Shown piece by piece: positions 21,274 through 33,600 of a stretch of 44,160 bases of DNA. The stretch is from Branchiostoma floridae (taxonomy: Eukaryota; Chordata; Leptocardii; Amphioxiformes; Branchiostomatidae). Location of the stretch: NCBI RefSeq assembly GCF_000003815.2, contig NC_049991.1, forward strand, positions 2,794,582 through 2,838,741. The letters are read 5' to 3'. Under the pieces are notes generated by a model. It had not been told where the DNA came from, ran no database searches, and worked only from the letters and a program-made list of their open reading frames with translations. Positions within the stretch are counted from its first letter, which is position 1; every line of letters begins with the position of its first letter. Made by a program: the position numbers and the translations under genes.

Positions 21274-23382
21274 ATGGCAGACAGATCAATGGGATCTTCA
21301 AGAAGGAAAGAAAAAAGTGAAAACTCAAAGCTGAAGCACACAAAAGAGATGCCGAAGGACATCAGCCTTCTTAGACCTGACCTTGGCCCGAGTGACCTCT
21401 CACTACAAGTGGAGGACCAAGTCTTCCCCGTACACAAGTCTATACTGGAGGAGAAATGTGACTACTTCCAGGTAGATGATAACTCCATTCGTCTCCAGCA
21501 AAGAATTTGTCCATATATAAGTTCATCTGTGTTGGTAGAAGACATTATTAGAGTAGTTAAACTGAAATATCCAACATAAAAATTGGACTCGCCCAAATTT
21601 TTGACGAGACCACACCACCGTCCAATACTCCACAAAACAGATTCCTTGTTGCAAAATGGACCATTGTTTTGAGTATCATCTATTCACAAGTTTTCACATA
21701 CTGAATCAGTTCCAGGTTCAGGTCCGGACCTGGATCAAATCCTCTGGACCTGAACCGGACCTGCATCTTCTGTACAGGTACCCATGCCCACACCTTGTCT
21801 TTATTCATTACTCAGGCCATGTTTGCCTCCGGAATGCGTGAAACAACACAGGACACCATCACACTCCAGGGAATCTCAGCTCCCACATTCCGGACTCTTC
21901 TAACCTTCCTGTACACCGCAGATATGGACATTTCCGGCGATGTCATCCAAGACGTCATATCCGCCGCAAGCTTTCTCCAGATATCTCTTATCACCGATTT
22001 CATCAAGGGTAGTCTGACAGTGGATTCCTGTATCGATGTGTTGGCTGCTTCGAGCACGTACGGCCCAGCAAGTCTGTACGATGCCACAGTACAATTCATG
22101 ACGGACAACTACTTAGAACTAATGCACGCTGGAGTGTGCGATAGACTTACGCGTAAACAAATCGAATATATCAGAGAGAGTCGTAACAGAGGACTCAGCA
22201 GAATAGCTATCCTTGTCAGGGATGAAATTCTACGGACAGTCGAGTACCTTGATGGGAGTACGGGAAAAATGGGAGTGTTGTGCGAGCTGCCAAGCGAAGC
22301 GAGGGTACACAACGCTGGTATAACCGTAATGGACAACTATTTATTTGTAGTGGGAGGGAACAACCCCTGGTTCGGTGCCCAGTGTCGAGCCTTCTGCTAC
22401 AACGTCTTGACCAATGAGTGGAGGCAGATGGACTCGCTGATCCAGCGACGTCATTCGTTCAGTCTCCAGACGGTGGATGGTAGACTGTATGCCATTGGAG
22501 GGCTGGATCCGGCTTGTCTAAGGACAGTGGAGATGTACGATCCTAGAACGGACTGTTGGTCAGTCGTATCTCCACTCCCTCTGGCCATTACATACTTTGC
22601 AGGTATGGAGATTAGATATACTCGTACTAGGTATTCCAGTGCATTTGAAAATCATTGACTTCATGGCCGTCAGTAAATTTCGTACCATCTAACTGCAACT
22701 GTAGTACAGAAACTATCCACTCTGAGAGGCAAAGTTACCCATAGAGTTAAAGGATATAAGTTTCTATTTCTTGTGATGTGTTTGTCTTGTAGCATGTTTA
22801 AAGCTCCAGAAATTTGTGTGCCACAAGCCAAGCACCTTTGGATGCATGGGCTAGCATCTGCACCAATTGGATGATTTACATGATACAATTCATAACTCCT
22901 GAAGTTTGTACTTTTCTGTTCCAGGCACTGTGTGTCTGGATGAAATCTACATTGCTGGCGGCCAGAGCAAGACAGGGCGCAATCCCAAGATGCTCTGCTA
23001 CAGCCCCACCTCGGACGACTGGAGAGAAGTGACATCGTTGTGTGACCCTCGTCCAAGCATCGGACTCAAGATGGTCGCCATTGGCACCAAAATCTACACC
23101 ATCTGGGTTCACAACTTTGACTGTTACGACATCCTGACCGACCAATGGACAGAGATGTGCCTTGGTTACCATAGCGATGGTATAGGATTACTCTGTAGAG
23201 GGGCCACGGTATTGGACAGCTGTATCTACTGTGTGTTGCGGACGTCGTCTGCAGAGTCGTACCTGCACCAGTACAGCGAGGAGGTAGACTGTTGGAAGAA
23301 GAAGTCCAGTAGACCTTTACCTGTCACAACAGGGTGTCAGATAGAGGAGGCCTTTGTGTTACATATGGGGCCGTCTCCATGA
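21274..23382 (+). CDS. BTB-BACK-Kelch protein (KLHL type), 3 coding exons
   Basis: Exons 21274-21471, 21816-22602 and 22925-23382 give 480 residues, shorter than the usual 570-620 of KLHL proteins. The BTB domain spans about residues 32-120 (DLSLQVEDQVFPVHKSILEE, YFQAMFASGMRE, LLTFLYTADMDI). The BACK region follows (CIDVLAASSTYGPASLYDA, VCDRLTRKQIEYI). About five Kelch blades come next: LFVVGGNNPW, RLYAIGGLDPACLRTVEMYD, EIYIAGGQSKTG, KIYTIWVHNFDCYDILTDQW and a final diverged blade. The double-glycine motif is lost in the last two. KLHL proteins are substrate adaptors for Cullin-3 ubiquitin ligases: BTB and BACK bind CUL3, the propeller binds substrate. The first intron is mostly a hAT-like MITE. 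I cannot name the ortholog; amphioxus has many KLHL paralogs. Confidence 0.88.
21600..21792 (+). mobile_element. hAT-like MITE, copy D (5'-truncated)
   Basis: CAAAACAGATTCCTTGTTGC, AAAATGGACCATTG, AGGTCCGGACCTGG and the end TTCTGTACAGGTACCCATGCCC match the right half of the family. It fills much of the first coding intron of the Kelch gene. Confidence 0.75.
22603..22924 (+). other. Second coding intron of the Kelch gene
   Basis: A 322-bp intron with donor GTATGG and acceptor CTGTTCCAG. No repeat or additional exon is recognised. Confidence 0.6.
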
Positions 23383-23496
23383 CATCATTTTTCCGTAGGC
23401 TTACAATGACAGGTTTAATAGCAAAATTAACAACATTGGCTTCTAAATTCCAATAGATATTAAATGAAATTTTACATTTTTCTTGCCACAAGGGGG

Positions 23497-23836
23497 TAGG
23501 GGTATTGGTGAGTACCATTATAGGTTCTGGTCCTGGTACGGTCCTGGTCCAGAGGATTAGGTCCAGGTCTGGACCTCATTGTTCGTGAATAGGCAATACT
23601 CAAAACAATGGTCCATTTTGCTAATGAGAAATCTGTCTTGTGGAGTATCCTATCATAAGGTAGACCAACTTTGACTGTAAAACTTCATCAAAATGACTAT
23701 CGACTCTCCTTCTAGTGCCGGTATAATCTGTTCATTTTCTAATTGGTCTAACATCCGGTGTACTGAATTTTTTCAGGTCTGTTTTTTCCCGGACCAGTCC
23801 AACAAGAAAAACACAGTGTACCGTTACCTACGCCTA
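23497..23836 (-). mobile_element. hAT-like MITE, copy E (inverted)
   Basis: This runs in the opposite direction to the other copies: TAGGGGTATTGGTGAGTACC at its left, GGTCCAGAGGATTAGGTCCA in the middle, and AACAAGAAAAACACAGTGTA then CCGTTACCTACGCCTA at its right. It lies 115 bp beyond the Kelch stop codon and forms an inverted pair with copy F. Confidence 0.75.
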
Positions 23837-23988
23837 ATCATGGTTTATGTCTTCCAAGGCCTATGATGGATAATATGCCACCCCCATTCCTAAAACTGAG
23901 TGGGACAGATCAAAATGTAAAGCTGGAGACAGCCAGGTTACATGCTCAAACATGAGGATGGGATGAGGTAATGTACATGTAGTTGGTC

Positions 23989-24470
23989 ACTGTGAATAGG
24001 GGTACAAAACTGGTTTTTCTTATTGGACCGGTCCGGAAAAAACGGACGTGAAAAAATTTGTTGGACCGGATGTTGGACATATTAGAAAATTAAAAGATTA
24101 TTTGATTAGGCATTCACACGTTTTGGGAACAGGTCGAAGAAAATACCAATAGCCAAGTAGAGTAGAGTCTACAGTCATTTCTAGCAAGTTTTACAGTCAA
24201 TCTTGCAGAGGCAGTTAGGCTTGTAGGATTTTAGAATGCCAGTGAGAGTCAAATACTCCACAAAATATACTTCTTTGTAGCAAAATGGACTATTGTTTTG
24301 GGTTTGTTTGTTTGTTTGTTTATTTTGATCTCCAATTAGAGTTACAATTATTATCATAACGTTCATTCACATGCTTTCATATACTGAATCAGGTCCAGGT
24401 TCAGGTCCGGACCTGGACCTGATCCTCTGGACCTGAATTTTCTGTACCGATACCCACCCCTAACTGTGAA
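23989..24470 (+). mobile_element. hAT-like MITE, copy F, with 8-bp target-site duplication
   Basis: The element is 23997-24462, starting TAGGGG and ending CCCCTA. It is flanked by identical ACTGTGAA at 23989-23996 and 24463-24470. An 8-bp duplication with TAGGG-type ends is characteristic of hAT elements. A (GTTT)n-containing insert of about 60 bp lies near 24303-24362. Confidence 0.85.
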
Positions 24471-25560
24471 TGCATTCACTTTGGGATGGTTTTATTTCAC
24501 AACAGGAAGGAAAAGGATGTTTTCACATTGTTTGGAGTTGATTCTGTAGTACAGTAAAATTACAACACACATTTAGTGTTCTAATTTTGCTACAAGAGGC
24601 CAATGCAAAAACTTCTAAATAATAAAACTACCCCCAACATTTGACGATTTACATTAGTCATGTCATCTCTGAGAAGTTGTTGAAATTGGGAAAACACTTC
24701 ACTATGAAGCTAGAGCAAGGAAGAGAGAGTTTGCCATATGTAAAGAAAAACAATTATCTGTGTCAAAACTATACGTCTATGCAATATAGTAGGCTGGGTT
24801 AATATGGAAAGAATCTTCATATGGAACTTATGCACATTTTAATGAATATTCATATATTGACACATTATTTACGATTCATTTAAGGTTTTATATCTACTGT
24901 TTAGATGGTTCACTACATCATTTTCCTGTCTACATTCAAAGAGGTACAAAGAGTATACCATATTGATATGGCAATGCTAGTGTATAGGAAAATGAAAGTC
25001 TGAAAACGAAGTATTTTGCTTTGCAACATCTTTTTACTTCCAATATAATGCAAATGTGTCTAAATGATTATGCACCATTTACATAAATGCAAAGATAAAA
25101 TATATAAATACTATGTCTGATAAAATGAACTTGTCATTTGTACACAAAAACATAAATGGCTTTCAACATGTACGGACAAGTTAAAAAGTGTCTGCTGTGT
25201 CATACTTGTATAGTTGTAGAGACCATTAAGATTCATTCATTCATTTACTACAAACTTATCTGCTATGATCGTGTATTCTATATACAGAGCATTGAAATCT
25301 CTAGTCTAGTATATGTGTATTCGATTTTAATATTTGATGCACCATCATACAGCCTAAATAACTGTCAAGTGCTGATTGGTTCATTTACATTCCTGTGCAT
25401 TCTTTTTCGCTTAGGCCATTAATGATTGATTCAATTCATTCCGTGGTTGACATCTGCACATGTATCACGTTTCATCTGTTTCCAAACCCCAAAAATAGTT
25501 TTCTACCATACTGTAAGCCACACAAAGCAGCTACAAAATTAGCATTATATCGGTGTTACG
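24471..25560. other. AT-rich intergenic DNA, no recognised content
   Basis: About 1.1 kb between the MITE and the CRE-like cluster. Several short open frames exist, including an 88-codon one at 25156-25422, but none resembles a family or has splice or start context. I see nothing else. Confidence 0.55.
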
Positions 25561-25731
25561 GTGACGTAATATGACGTAGTTCTGATGTCATCAATTTGTT
25601 TGTATTGGCCGAACCCATGAAAAGGGGGTATTCTCAGAAAACTTAAAGTTTTGCTGCAAAAATGTAACAGCAAGGGCAGATAACAGAATAATAATGTTTG
25701 CTACGACTGTTGTTGCCAATGGCACCATCAA

Positions 25732-25763
25732 TGACGTCAAAATGACGTCAAAAAATGACGTCA
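25732..25763. promoter_or_regulatory. Cluster of three CRE-type palindromes
   Basis: TGACGTCA occurs three times, at 25732-25739, 25743-25750 and 25756-25763. This is the full CREB/ATF consensus. Half sites or near matches (GTGACGTAATATGACG at about 25561, CTGATGTCATC at about 25581) lie upstream. It is 1.9 kb upstream of the oxidase start. It could be an enhancer or a chance feature of a local repeat; binding is not shown by sequence. Confidence 0.5.
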
Positions 25764-26350
25764 TGCACATCTAAGATACCAGTTGGGCCCCGCCATATTA
25801 TATTCACCATCTTGAATATTCAAAAATACTTTTGTTGCAACAAATAATCACAAAAGGAAATGGAAATAGACCAAATACAGTCATTTAGATAGTTTTTGAT
25901 GAAAAAAATACCAGGTAGTTATACAAATTCTATGGAGTAATAAGCTAGTTATTCTTGATCTGGGCATATGGTCCGCCATCTTGTTTTTTTGGGCTGATGA
26001 TGTAATCAAATTAGCATAATTTATGCATATCTAAGTATAAAAGATATTCTAAATAACATAAGATTTTTATTAATGTAAATAATTGCAGTAATATAGCAAA
26101 TAATAGTGAAAATATATTGTTAGAACCAAAATTAGCGATTTCTTGGCAAAACTGCCTTTCAACAAATGGTTGCCATGGCAACACGAAAAACTTGACAATT
26201 TGTCAAACTTCAAGAATTGTTGTCAACAATATTTCAGGAAAACTCATCAAATTTGGTGGCTTTAGTATAAGCCGTTCTAGCGTAATAGGACATCAAAGTT
26301 GGCGCGGACCTCAAAAGCCCCCCCCCCCCCGTCTGAATAGGGTTAAGCAA

Positions 26351-27362
26351 AATGTGCGTTACTTTTGTCACTTGAATATCATAGTAAAACTCGTAACGAG
26401 TAGGCAGAAAGCAATTTGAGTACTAAGAATTACTTACTTACTTTTCTACAAGGCTCGAAAGCGAATGAAGTTTCACCTTGGCGAAACGCTAAGCGAACGC
26501 CTCGGTAACCGCAAAGTGACCCCATACGATGGAACGTCTAGAATCTTAAACAAAATGTGCGTTACTTTTGTCACTTGAATTTCGTAGTAAAAGTCGTAAC
26601 GAGTAGGCAGAAAGCAATTTGAGTACAAAAAATTACTTGCTAACTTTTCTACAAGGCTCGAAAGCGAATGAAGTTTCCCTTTGGCGAAACGCTAAGCGAA
26701 CCCTTCGGTAACCTCAAAGTGACCCCATACGATGGAACTTCCAGAATCTTAGATAAAATGTGCGTTTCTTTTGTCACTTGAATTTCATAGTAAAACTCGT
26801 AACGAGTAGGCAGAAAGCAATTTGAGTACTAAAAATTATTTGCTAACTTTTCTACAAGGCTCGAAAGCGAATGAAGTTTCCCCTTGGCGAAACGCTAAAA
26901 GCGAACCCTTCGGTAACCTCAAAGTGACCCCATACGATGGAACTTCCAGAATCTTAGATAAAATGTGCGTTTCTTTTGTCACTTGGATTTCATAGTAAAA
27001 CTCGTAACGAGTAGCCAGAAAGCAATTTGAGTACTAAAAATTATTTGCTAACTTTTCTACAAGGCTCGAAATCGAATGAAGTTTCCCCTTGGCGAAACGC
27101 TAAAAGCGAACCCTTCGGTAACCTCAAAGTGACCCCATACGATGGAACTTCCAGAATCTTAGATAAAATGTGCGTTTCTTTTGTCCCTTGGATTTCATAG
27201 TAAAACTCGTAACGAGTAGGCAGAAAGCAATTTGAGTACTAAAAGTTACTTCCTTACGTTTCTACAAGGCTCCCCTTGAAGTTTCCCCTTGACGAAACGC
27301 TAAGCGAATCCTTCTGTAACCGCAAAGTGACCCCATACCATGGAAAATCCAGAAGCTTAAAC
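26351..27362. repeat. Five-unit tandem array, 203-205 bp
   Basis: Units begin with AATGTGCGTT at 26351, 26554, 26757, 26962 and 27167. Each contains the near-palindrome CTCGTAACGAG, CTTTTCTACAAGGCTCGAAA, TTGGCGAAACGCTAAGCGAA and GTGACCCCATACGATGGAA. The last unit has lost part of the middle block. A ten-C run lies just upstream at about 26319. The array ends about 290 bp before the oxidase start codon. Confidence 0.93.
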
Positions 27363-27652
27363 AAAGAAAATTGTTGTAACATTGGATCTACATGAGGAAC
27401 AAAACATGTGTAACAGCCTCAAATCCCTATCGAATTTTCGGCAAATAATTGTGACAGAAAATAGCCATCTGTCTGGACGAGTCTATTAAGATTTCTATTA
27501 AGGGGAACGAGGCGCTGAAAATATTCCTGATGAGTGACCCGGAAGTAAAACATGACGGCCTTGAACAATGACATCGTGCCACCGGCAGCTATTGGAGCCC
27601 GCCCGTAGGAGCGCCGTGGTTCTGCTAACTCTAGGTCCGTGCCCTGTTCACG
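27363..27652 (+). promoter_or_regulatory. Probable promoter and 5' UTR of the oxidase gene
   Basis: This is the stretch between the tandem array and the start codon. It becomes GC-rich near 27590-27650 (GCCCGCCCGTAGGAGCGCCG). An ETS-type CCGGAAGT lies at 27539-27546. No TATA box is obvious. The transcription start is not defined. Confidence 0.45.
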
Positions 27653-30600
27653 ATGTCTGTGAACGCGCTAACCTCCATTGCAGATTTTGAGAAGTCTGCG
27701 CACGAGAAGCTGCCGGACTTTGCCTGGTCATACTATAGTCGTACTTCAGACGCCGGGCAAACGTACCTAGATAACACCGAGGCCTTCCGACGGTAAGGGG
27801 TTAAGTTTTCTGTTTATAATTTCCAGATAAGACGGTGTCGGGTTCAAAATCTCTCGAGGATACTTGATACCAAGACTCTCGCCGGCACTGAAACCTTTCT
27901 ACGTCCCGTCAGGTACTGACAAATACATGAAAGAAAGGTTCCATGAAGAACACCGGAGAAGCAATTGATCTAGAGGGACGAAGACCAATATTTGTTTGTC
28001 CCAATGCAAGCGGCAAACTTCCGCCTATACATGATACACATAAGAGAGTCTTGCTTGATACTAAAGGTATGCCACTGCCTGAGGCCGGTGTTCTATTTAT
28101 CCATGCAGGCATTACATTATATATAGTATATATAGTACAAACAAGTATTTCGAGTCTATGTTATATTAAAACTTTTTACACAGACAGCCGCAAAATAGGC
28201 CACATTGGTCCACAAGTCATTGAAACTATCGTTGAGATATTGACTCTTGGGCTGTTATCGAGCAAACTACGTAAAGGTGACTGACCTTTCTAGGTCCCAG
28301 GTTCAACCACCTTCACCTTCGCCAGACGGTTATTTTTCGAGCGTGTTGTCTGTGTGTGTGTCTGTTAACAGTATGACTCGAGAAGCTTTGGATGAATCCT
28401 GATAATATTTGGTATGTGGGTAGTGGTCAGGAAAACGACGGCCAAGATCGATATTTTTTAATGGGCCCCCTAGCGGCTCCCTAGGGTACTGCAGTGGAAC
28501 TTCCATTCTTTTATATGTCGTGTTCTGGACATGCTGTGGTCGTGATTTTTGAGTGGTAGACAGCCCTCGGGGGCAGTGAGTAAGTGCTGTAAGGCCTCCC
28601 TAGCGGCTTTTCTGCACCTCGAGCGCCGATTTCCTTTCGAACTTTGGACGAGAATATCTCGAGAACGTGTCGACGGATCGTCATGATTTTGGGTATGTAG
28701 GTACGTAACCTAAGTGATGACTTACATAATAAGGTACCAATTATGCGAATAAACAGCTAATTTGCATAATCAATAAGGAAAGTTCACATATGTAACTGAG
28801 AAAGGGAGAAAAGTTTATAGATATTAATTACTAGTATGCGAATGACGAACTCAATTGTATAATCAAAGACAAAATATAATAATTCCATAGTATCAAATGA
28901 TGGGAATTTCATACTTACACATTATGAAGCCTAGTTAAGGTGAACATTATTGGACATGTACTAATTATGCAAACAAACAACTACTAGTAATTTGAAAATC
29001 GGTGAGTAAATTTTATAAACCCAAGTTGTATTTCATGATAGGGCTTTGAAATGTGTCACATATGAAATTGAGAAAGAGAGAAATGTCAATAGATCTCAAT
29101 TATGGAAATGGCGACCTCATGTACATGATTAATGAGAAAATGATATAATTCCATAGTGGTAAATAATGGGAATTTCATGCTTACAACATTGTGAAGCATA
29201 GAGTGAAGATGACCATTATTAGACATAAAACATGCGAACACTGAAATGGCCTTCACTGCTACGATAAGACTTTCATACTTTGGGTTTGTGCTTCATGGAT
29301 AGATTGGATCATTAACCGAGACAAATTATGCAAATGAGGACCTTATTCAAATACAGTCAGACCTGTCTATAGCAGCCACTCAAGGGACTTGAAAAGTATG
29401 GCCACTGTACACAGGTGGCCACTATAGAGAAAATTCTGATCAATTGACCACAAGCAAAAAGTTGCACATGATTTCAGTACCCACTGATCTTTCTCTCCAA
29501 GTAACATTGTCTTGATTGTCTCAAAACCCTGCCAAATTAAGTGAAATTTCCCAAAAATGATTGATATTACCATTCAAAATGTTGGTTAACCACTCTTACG
29601 TTGTAAACCACGCGTAACTTCCGCTACCGCCTAAATGGCCCTGTCAACTCCGAAGCCTCGCAAACTACGATTGTAAACCAGGGCGACATACGACCGCTGT
29701 TTGGTCGCAATAGGCAGTGTTTCTGTATCTACGGGACCAGAAATAGTGTGACCGTGGCTGCGTTGGACAGCTGACCGCTATTGACTATTTCTTTCTGAAG
29801 TACGTAACACACCAGTACTAAGCATGTTGTCACATCCCCCTCAGGTACCGCCTCATCCCACGGAACCTCCGTGACGTCTCCATCCGGGACACCTCGGTAA
29901 CGGTGCTGGGGTCCAACCTAGCCATCCCAGTAGCCATTGCGCCAACTGCCTTGCACCGATTCGCTCATCCTGACGCGGAGTTGGCGACTGCCAAGGGTAG
30001 GTTAAAATTGTCATATCCGAATACATGATTTCATGGGGGGAGGGGGGTGGGGTCTCAAAGTAAGAGTAATGAATAAAGTTTATTGCAAATTCTTGCCCGT
30101 GGGTTTAATTGCAGGTAACATGAAAGATTCAAACAGAGTAAAAAAACAATTATCACTACAAAAAAAACAATAGAGTGTCTACTTTAGTCTAAAGCTAGTA
30201 AAAGCTAACTCTAGATCCTGGGTTATTGGATTCGGCTCCTTTTTCGAAGACAGTGGAAGACGATAGATCCCACCTTTTCTATTATGTGTGGGTTTTGTGA
30301 TGTTAGAACTTCAAGGAGAATTTTTTTTTCTTTTTGTCAGTGAATGTGAGGAAGTTTGGGTGGAATTTGATGGCCTCTTTGAATAGCTCTTCTCTTTCGT
30401 GATTATAGAAAGACGTAAAATGTGTTTCGTCTTCCACCACGTTTGACGTACATTGTTTGCACGTTCTTTCACACACGGATAGCCTCTTGTACCACCCTCT
30501 CTCAATTTCAAGAGGGTGGGCACTAATTCTAATTTTGCTGATTGCCGAGCGTAAATCAAAAGTATCTAATTCTAAGTATTTTTCCATAGTATGTAAGACT

Positions 30601-33600
30601 AAAGAAATGGAGTACATAGCACTAGTTTCGTATCACCTATAAGGTACTCAGACTGTTGGGTTTGACGCCTTCTTAGAAAGCAGTGGTTAACTAGAGTTCC
30701 ACGAACACATTCCTTTGCCAAATAAACCAGGTATGTATTTAGAAAGANNNNNNNNNNNNNNNNNNNNNNNNNNNNNNNNNNNNNNNNNNNNNNNNNNNNN
30801 NNNNNNNNNNNNNNNNNNNNNNNNNNNNNNNNNNNNNNNNNNNNNNNNNNNNNNNNNNNNNNNNNNNNNNNNNNNNNNNNNNNNNNNNNNNNNNNNNNNN
30901 NNNNNNNNNNNNNNNNNNNNNNNNNNNNNNNNNNNNNNNNNNNNNNNNNNNNNNNNNNNNNNNNNNNNNNNNNNNNNNNNNNNNNNNNNNNNNNNNNNNN
31001 NNNNNNNNNNNNNNNNNNNNNNNNNNNNNNNNNNNNNNNNNNNNNNNNNNNNNNNNNNNNNNNNNNNNNNNNNNNNNNNNNNNNNNNNNNNNNNNNNNNN
31101 NNNNNNNNNNNNNNNNNNNNNNNNNNNNNNNNNNNNNNNNNNNNNNNNNNNNNNNNNNNNNNNNNNNNNNNNNNNNNNNNNNNNNNNNNNNNNNNNNNNN
31201 NNNNNNNNNNNNNNNNNNNNNNNNNNNNNNNNNNNNNNNNNNNNNNNNNNNNNNNNNNNNNNNNNNNNNNNNNNNNNNNNNNNNNNNNNNNNNNNNNNNN
31301 NNNNNNNNNNNNNNNNNNNNNNNNNNNNNNNNNNNNNNNNNNNNNNNNNNAGTTACTCTGTAGACAAAATGTTGATATTTCCATCGCGCCCAAGATCTCA
31401 ATGGATCCTCATATCCTGTTTGTGCCTATGTTAAGATGTTGTTTTCTATCCAGGCGCCGCCGCCATGAAAACAGAGATGGTGCTGGGTTCCTGGTCTAAC
31501 CACTCCCTTGAGGAGGTTGCTGAAGCGACTCCTCGCGGGATCCACTGGTTCTACATGCCGTTCTACAAAGACCGTAACCACATGAAACGTTTGCTGGACC
31601 GGGCAGAGCGTGCGGGATATAGCGCCATATTCCTCACCATTGACCAACCCATCAACCTATTTTCTACTGGCGGGTCTGCCCCAAGATCTTTCCCGTTTCC
31701 TCTTAGGTAATTATTGATTTACGTTCATTTACAGAAGGAAAAAGAAACCACAACCATATTGAAGATTTTCCACTGTCTTACAACACCAAAAATAGCTTAC
31801 CTCGAATTTTCGCACCTTCTTTAGGATTCATGATTCAGTTACTCTGATCACGTAACTTAGAGACAACCAAACTTAATGATTGCCACCAAATTTCAACTCC
31901 TTGTTCTTTCCAGTCCTTTTGAAAATTAGTCGGTATACTGTGATAGGTAGGTACACTGTGATCAGACCTGTGTGGGTCGAGTTTCTCATGCTATGAAATC
32001 TTCAAAGACATTGTTAAAATATTTGATGAGGAAAACCTTCGTATTTGATGTAGAAAGAAGTGGGTTTCTAACTTTCGCCAGAGTTGAAGTTACCTCACAC
32101 ACCTAAGGTCGTCTGCAAAGAAATGATCGTACAATATTTTGATTTGGGTAGATATTCCTGAAAGGCTTTATACGTTATAACTATGACCGAAACTAGAGTT
32201 GGACATCTTATTTTTGGACGGTATTTCTGGATGAGGCCGCGAAGTTGTTGATCACCCCCCGTAGAGAGACATATGCAGCTGAAATCGATTTTTTATAACG
32301 TTACACATGCTAGATATCTAACTTTAGGCATTCAGCCCAGGTTGGGTGTGAGTATGAAATAAGTTTCATTGCCATTGTCATAAATCTGACACTGGTGGTG
32401 TTTGCGTTGACGACACACGAGGGTGGTGCTTGTGTTGACGCCATGAAAGTACTCGTGTTTCAATTGTTCACCCGACTGACTCCAGTTATAGACCGTCGGA
32501 CGCGATTTCTGAAATGGTTATGTCGTGTCAGTGGCACTAGATAGCAACTCTCCACAAAATTTATGAACGAAACTACACTTCCTAAGATTCTTGTCTTTCT
32601 TATCAGGTTTCCGAACGTCTTTGACGAAGAACCGCCCCATGCCATCGGTACTGCGGAGTACCGACAGTGTTTGAGAGATGCAGTAAAGGAACCGGCGACG
32701 TGGGAGGACGTGGAGTGGGTCAGGGAGAACACCAGGCTGCCTGTCGTCTTGAAGGGGATCCTCTCAGGTACGATAAGATAGTACATTGTTATACATAGAT
32801 TATCATGGCATGGTTATTCGACAATATCTAATACTAGATTGATCTACTGACTCTACAGAAATATCCTATCTTCAGACGTGGTAAATCCTGTTAAAACACA
32901 CAGAAATATATTACTACCATCTAAGGCATGTACTTGTTGATAGGTCATAACTATTTATGCTACGATGTCTACATTTTTGTTTTCATCTCTAAGAGCTTTC
33001 ATTGAACTTTTGTCCCTCGGTGAAACTCAGCTTTATGGTTCAGTATCCGATAGGTACTCTGTATTGTTATTTTGTTATCATTATCATGTTGCAATGTTAT
33101 CAGTTACAATATCATTACTGATAATGATATTGTAACTGACCCACAGCGGACGACGCCAAGATGGCTGTGGAACGTGGAGTGAACGGCATCTATGTGTCTA
33201 ACCACGGTGGGAGAGAACTGGACGGTGTGCCGGCAACTGTGAGGAAATTGTTCACTTGTTTTATAACTAACTAACTATCCTTCAATGATAAAACAGTCAT
33301 ATTTTGACCAGTTTTTATGTTTATATCTGGTTTTAATCTATCAGGATTACGTAAAAACCACTATTCCCTTTCCCCATCAGATAGACGTCCTGCCCAACAT
33401 CGTCCGTGCTGTGGACGGTAAGGCGGAGGTTTACCTGGACGGAGGGGTCCGGACTGGGACGGACGTGCTGAAGGCCTTGGCGCTGGGGGCCAGATGTGTG
33501 TTCATCGGCAGGCCCGCACTCTGGGGTCTGGCACATAACGTAAGTTTGATGTACGAGGTTAGGTCTTAAATAACAAAACATAAAATGGAATATGAAAGGA

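Noticed and set aside
25156-25422. 88-codon open frame in the intergenic region
   Set aside because: Low complexity and hydrophobic by AT bias; no family resemblance, splice sites or promoter.
27943-28284. 113-codon plus-strand open frame in oxidase intron 1
   Set aside because: No recognisable domain, and it would break the oxidase frame if spliced in. Likely chance.
30748-31350. A missing oxidase exon in the gap
   Set aside because: Flanking exons join in phase and the joined sequence matches the family without missing residues.
30715-31434. Long open frames across the N run (also at 36631-37103)
   Set aside because: They are open only because N codons are not stops.
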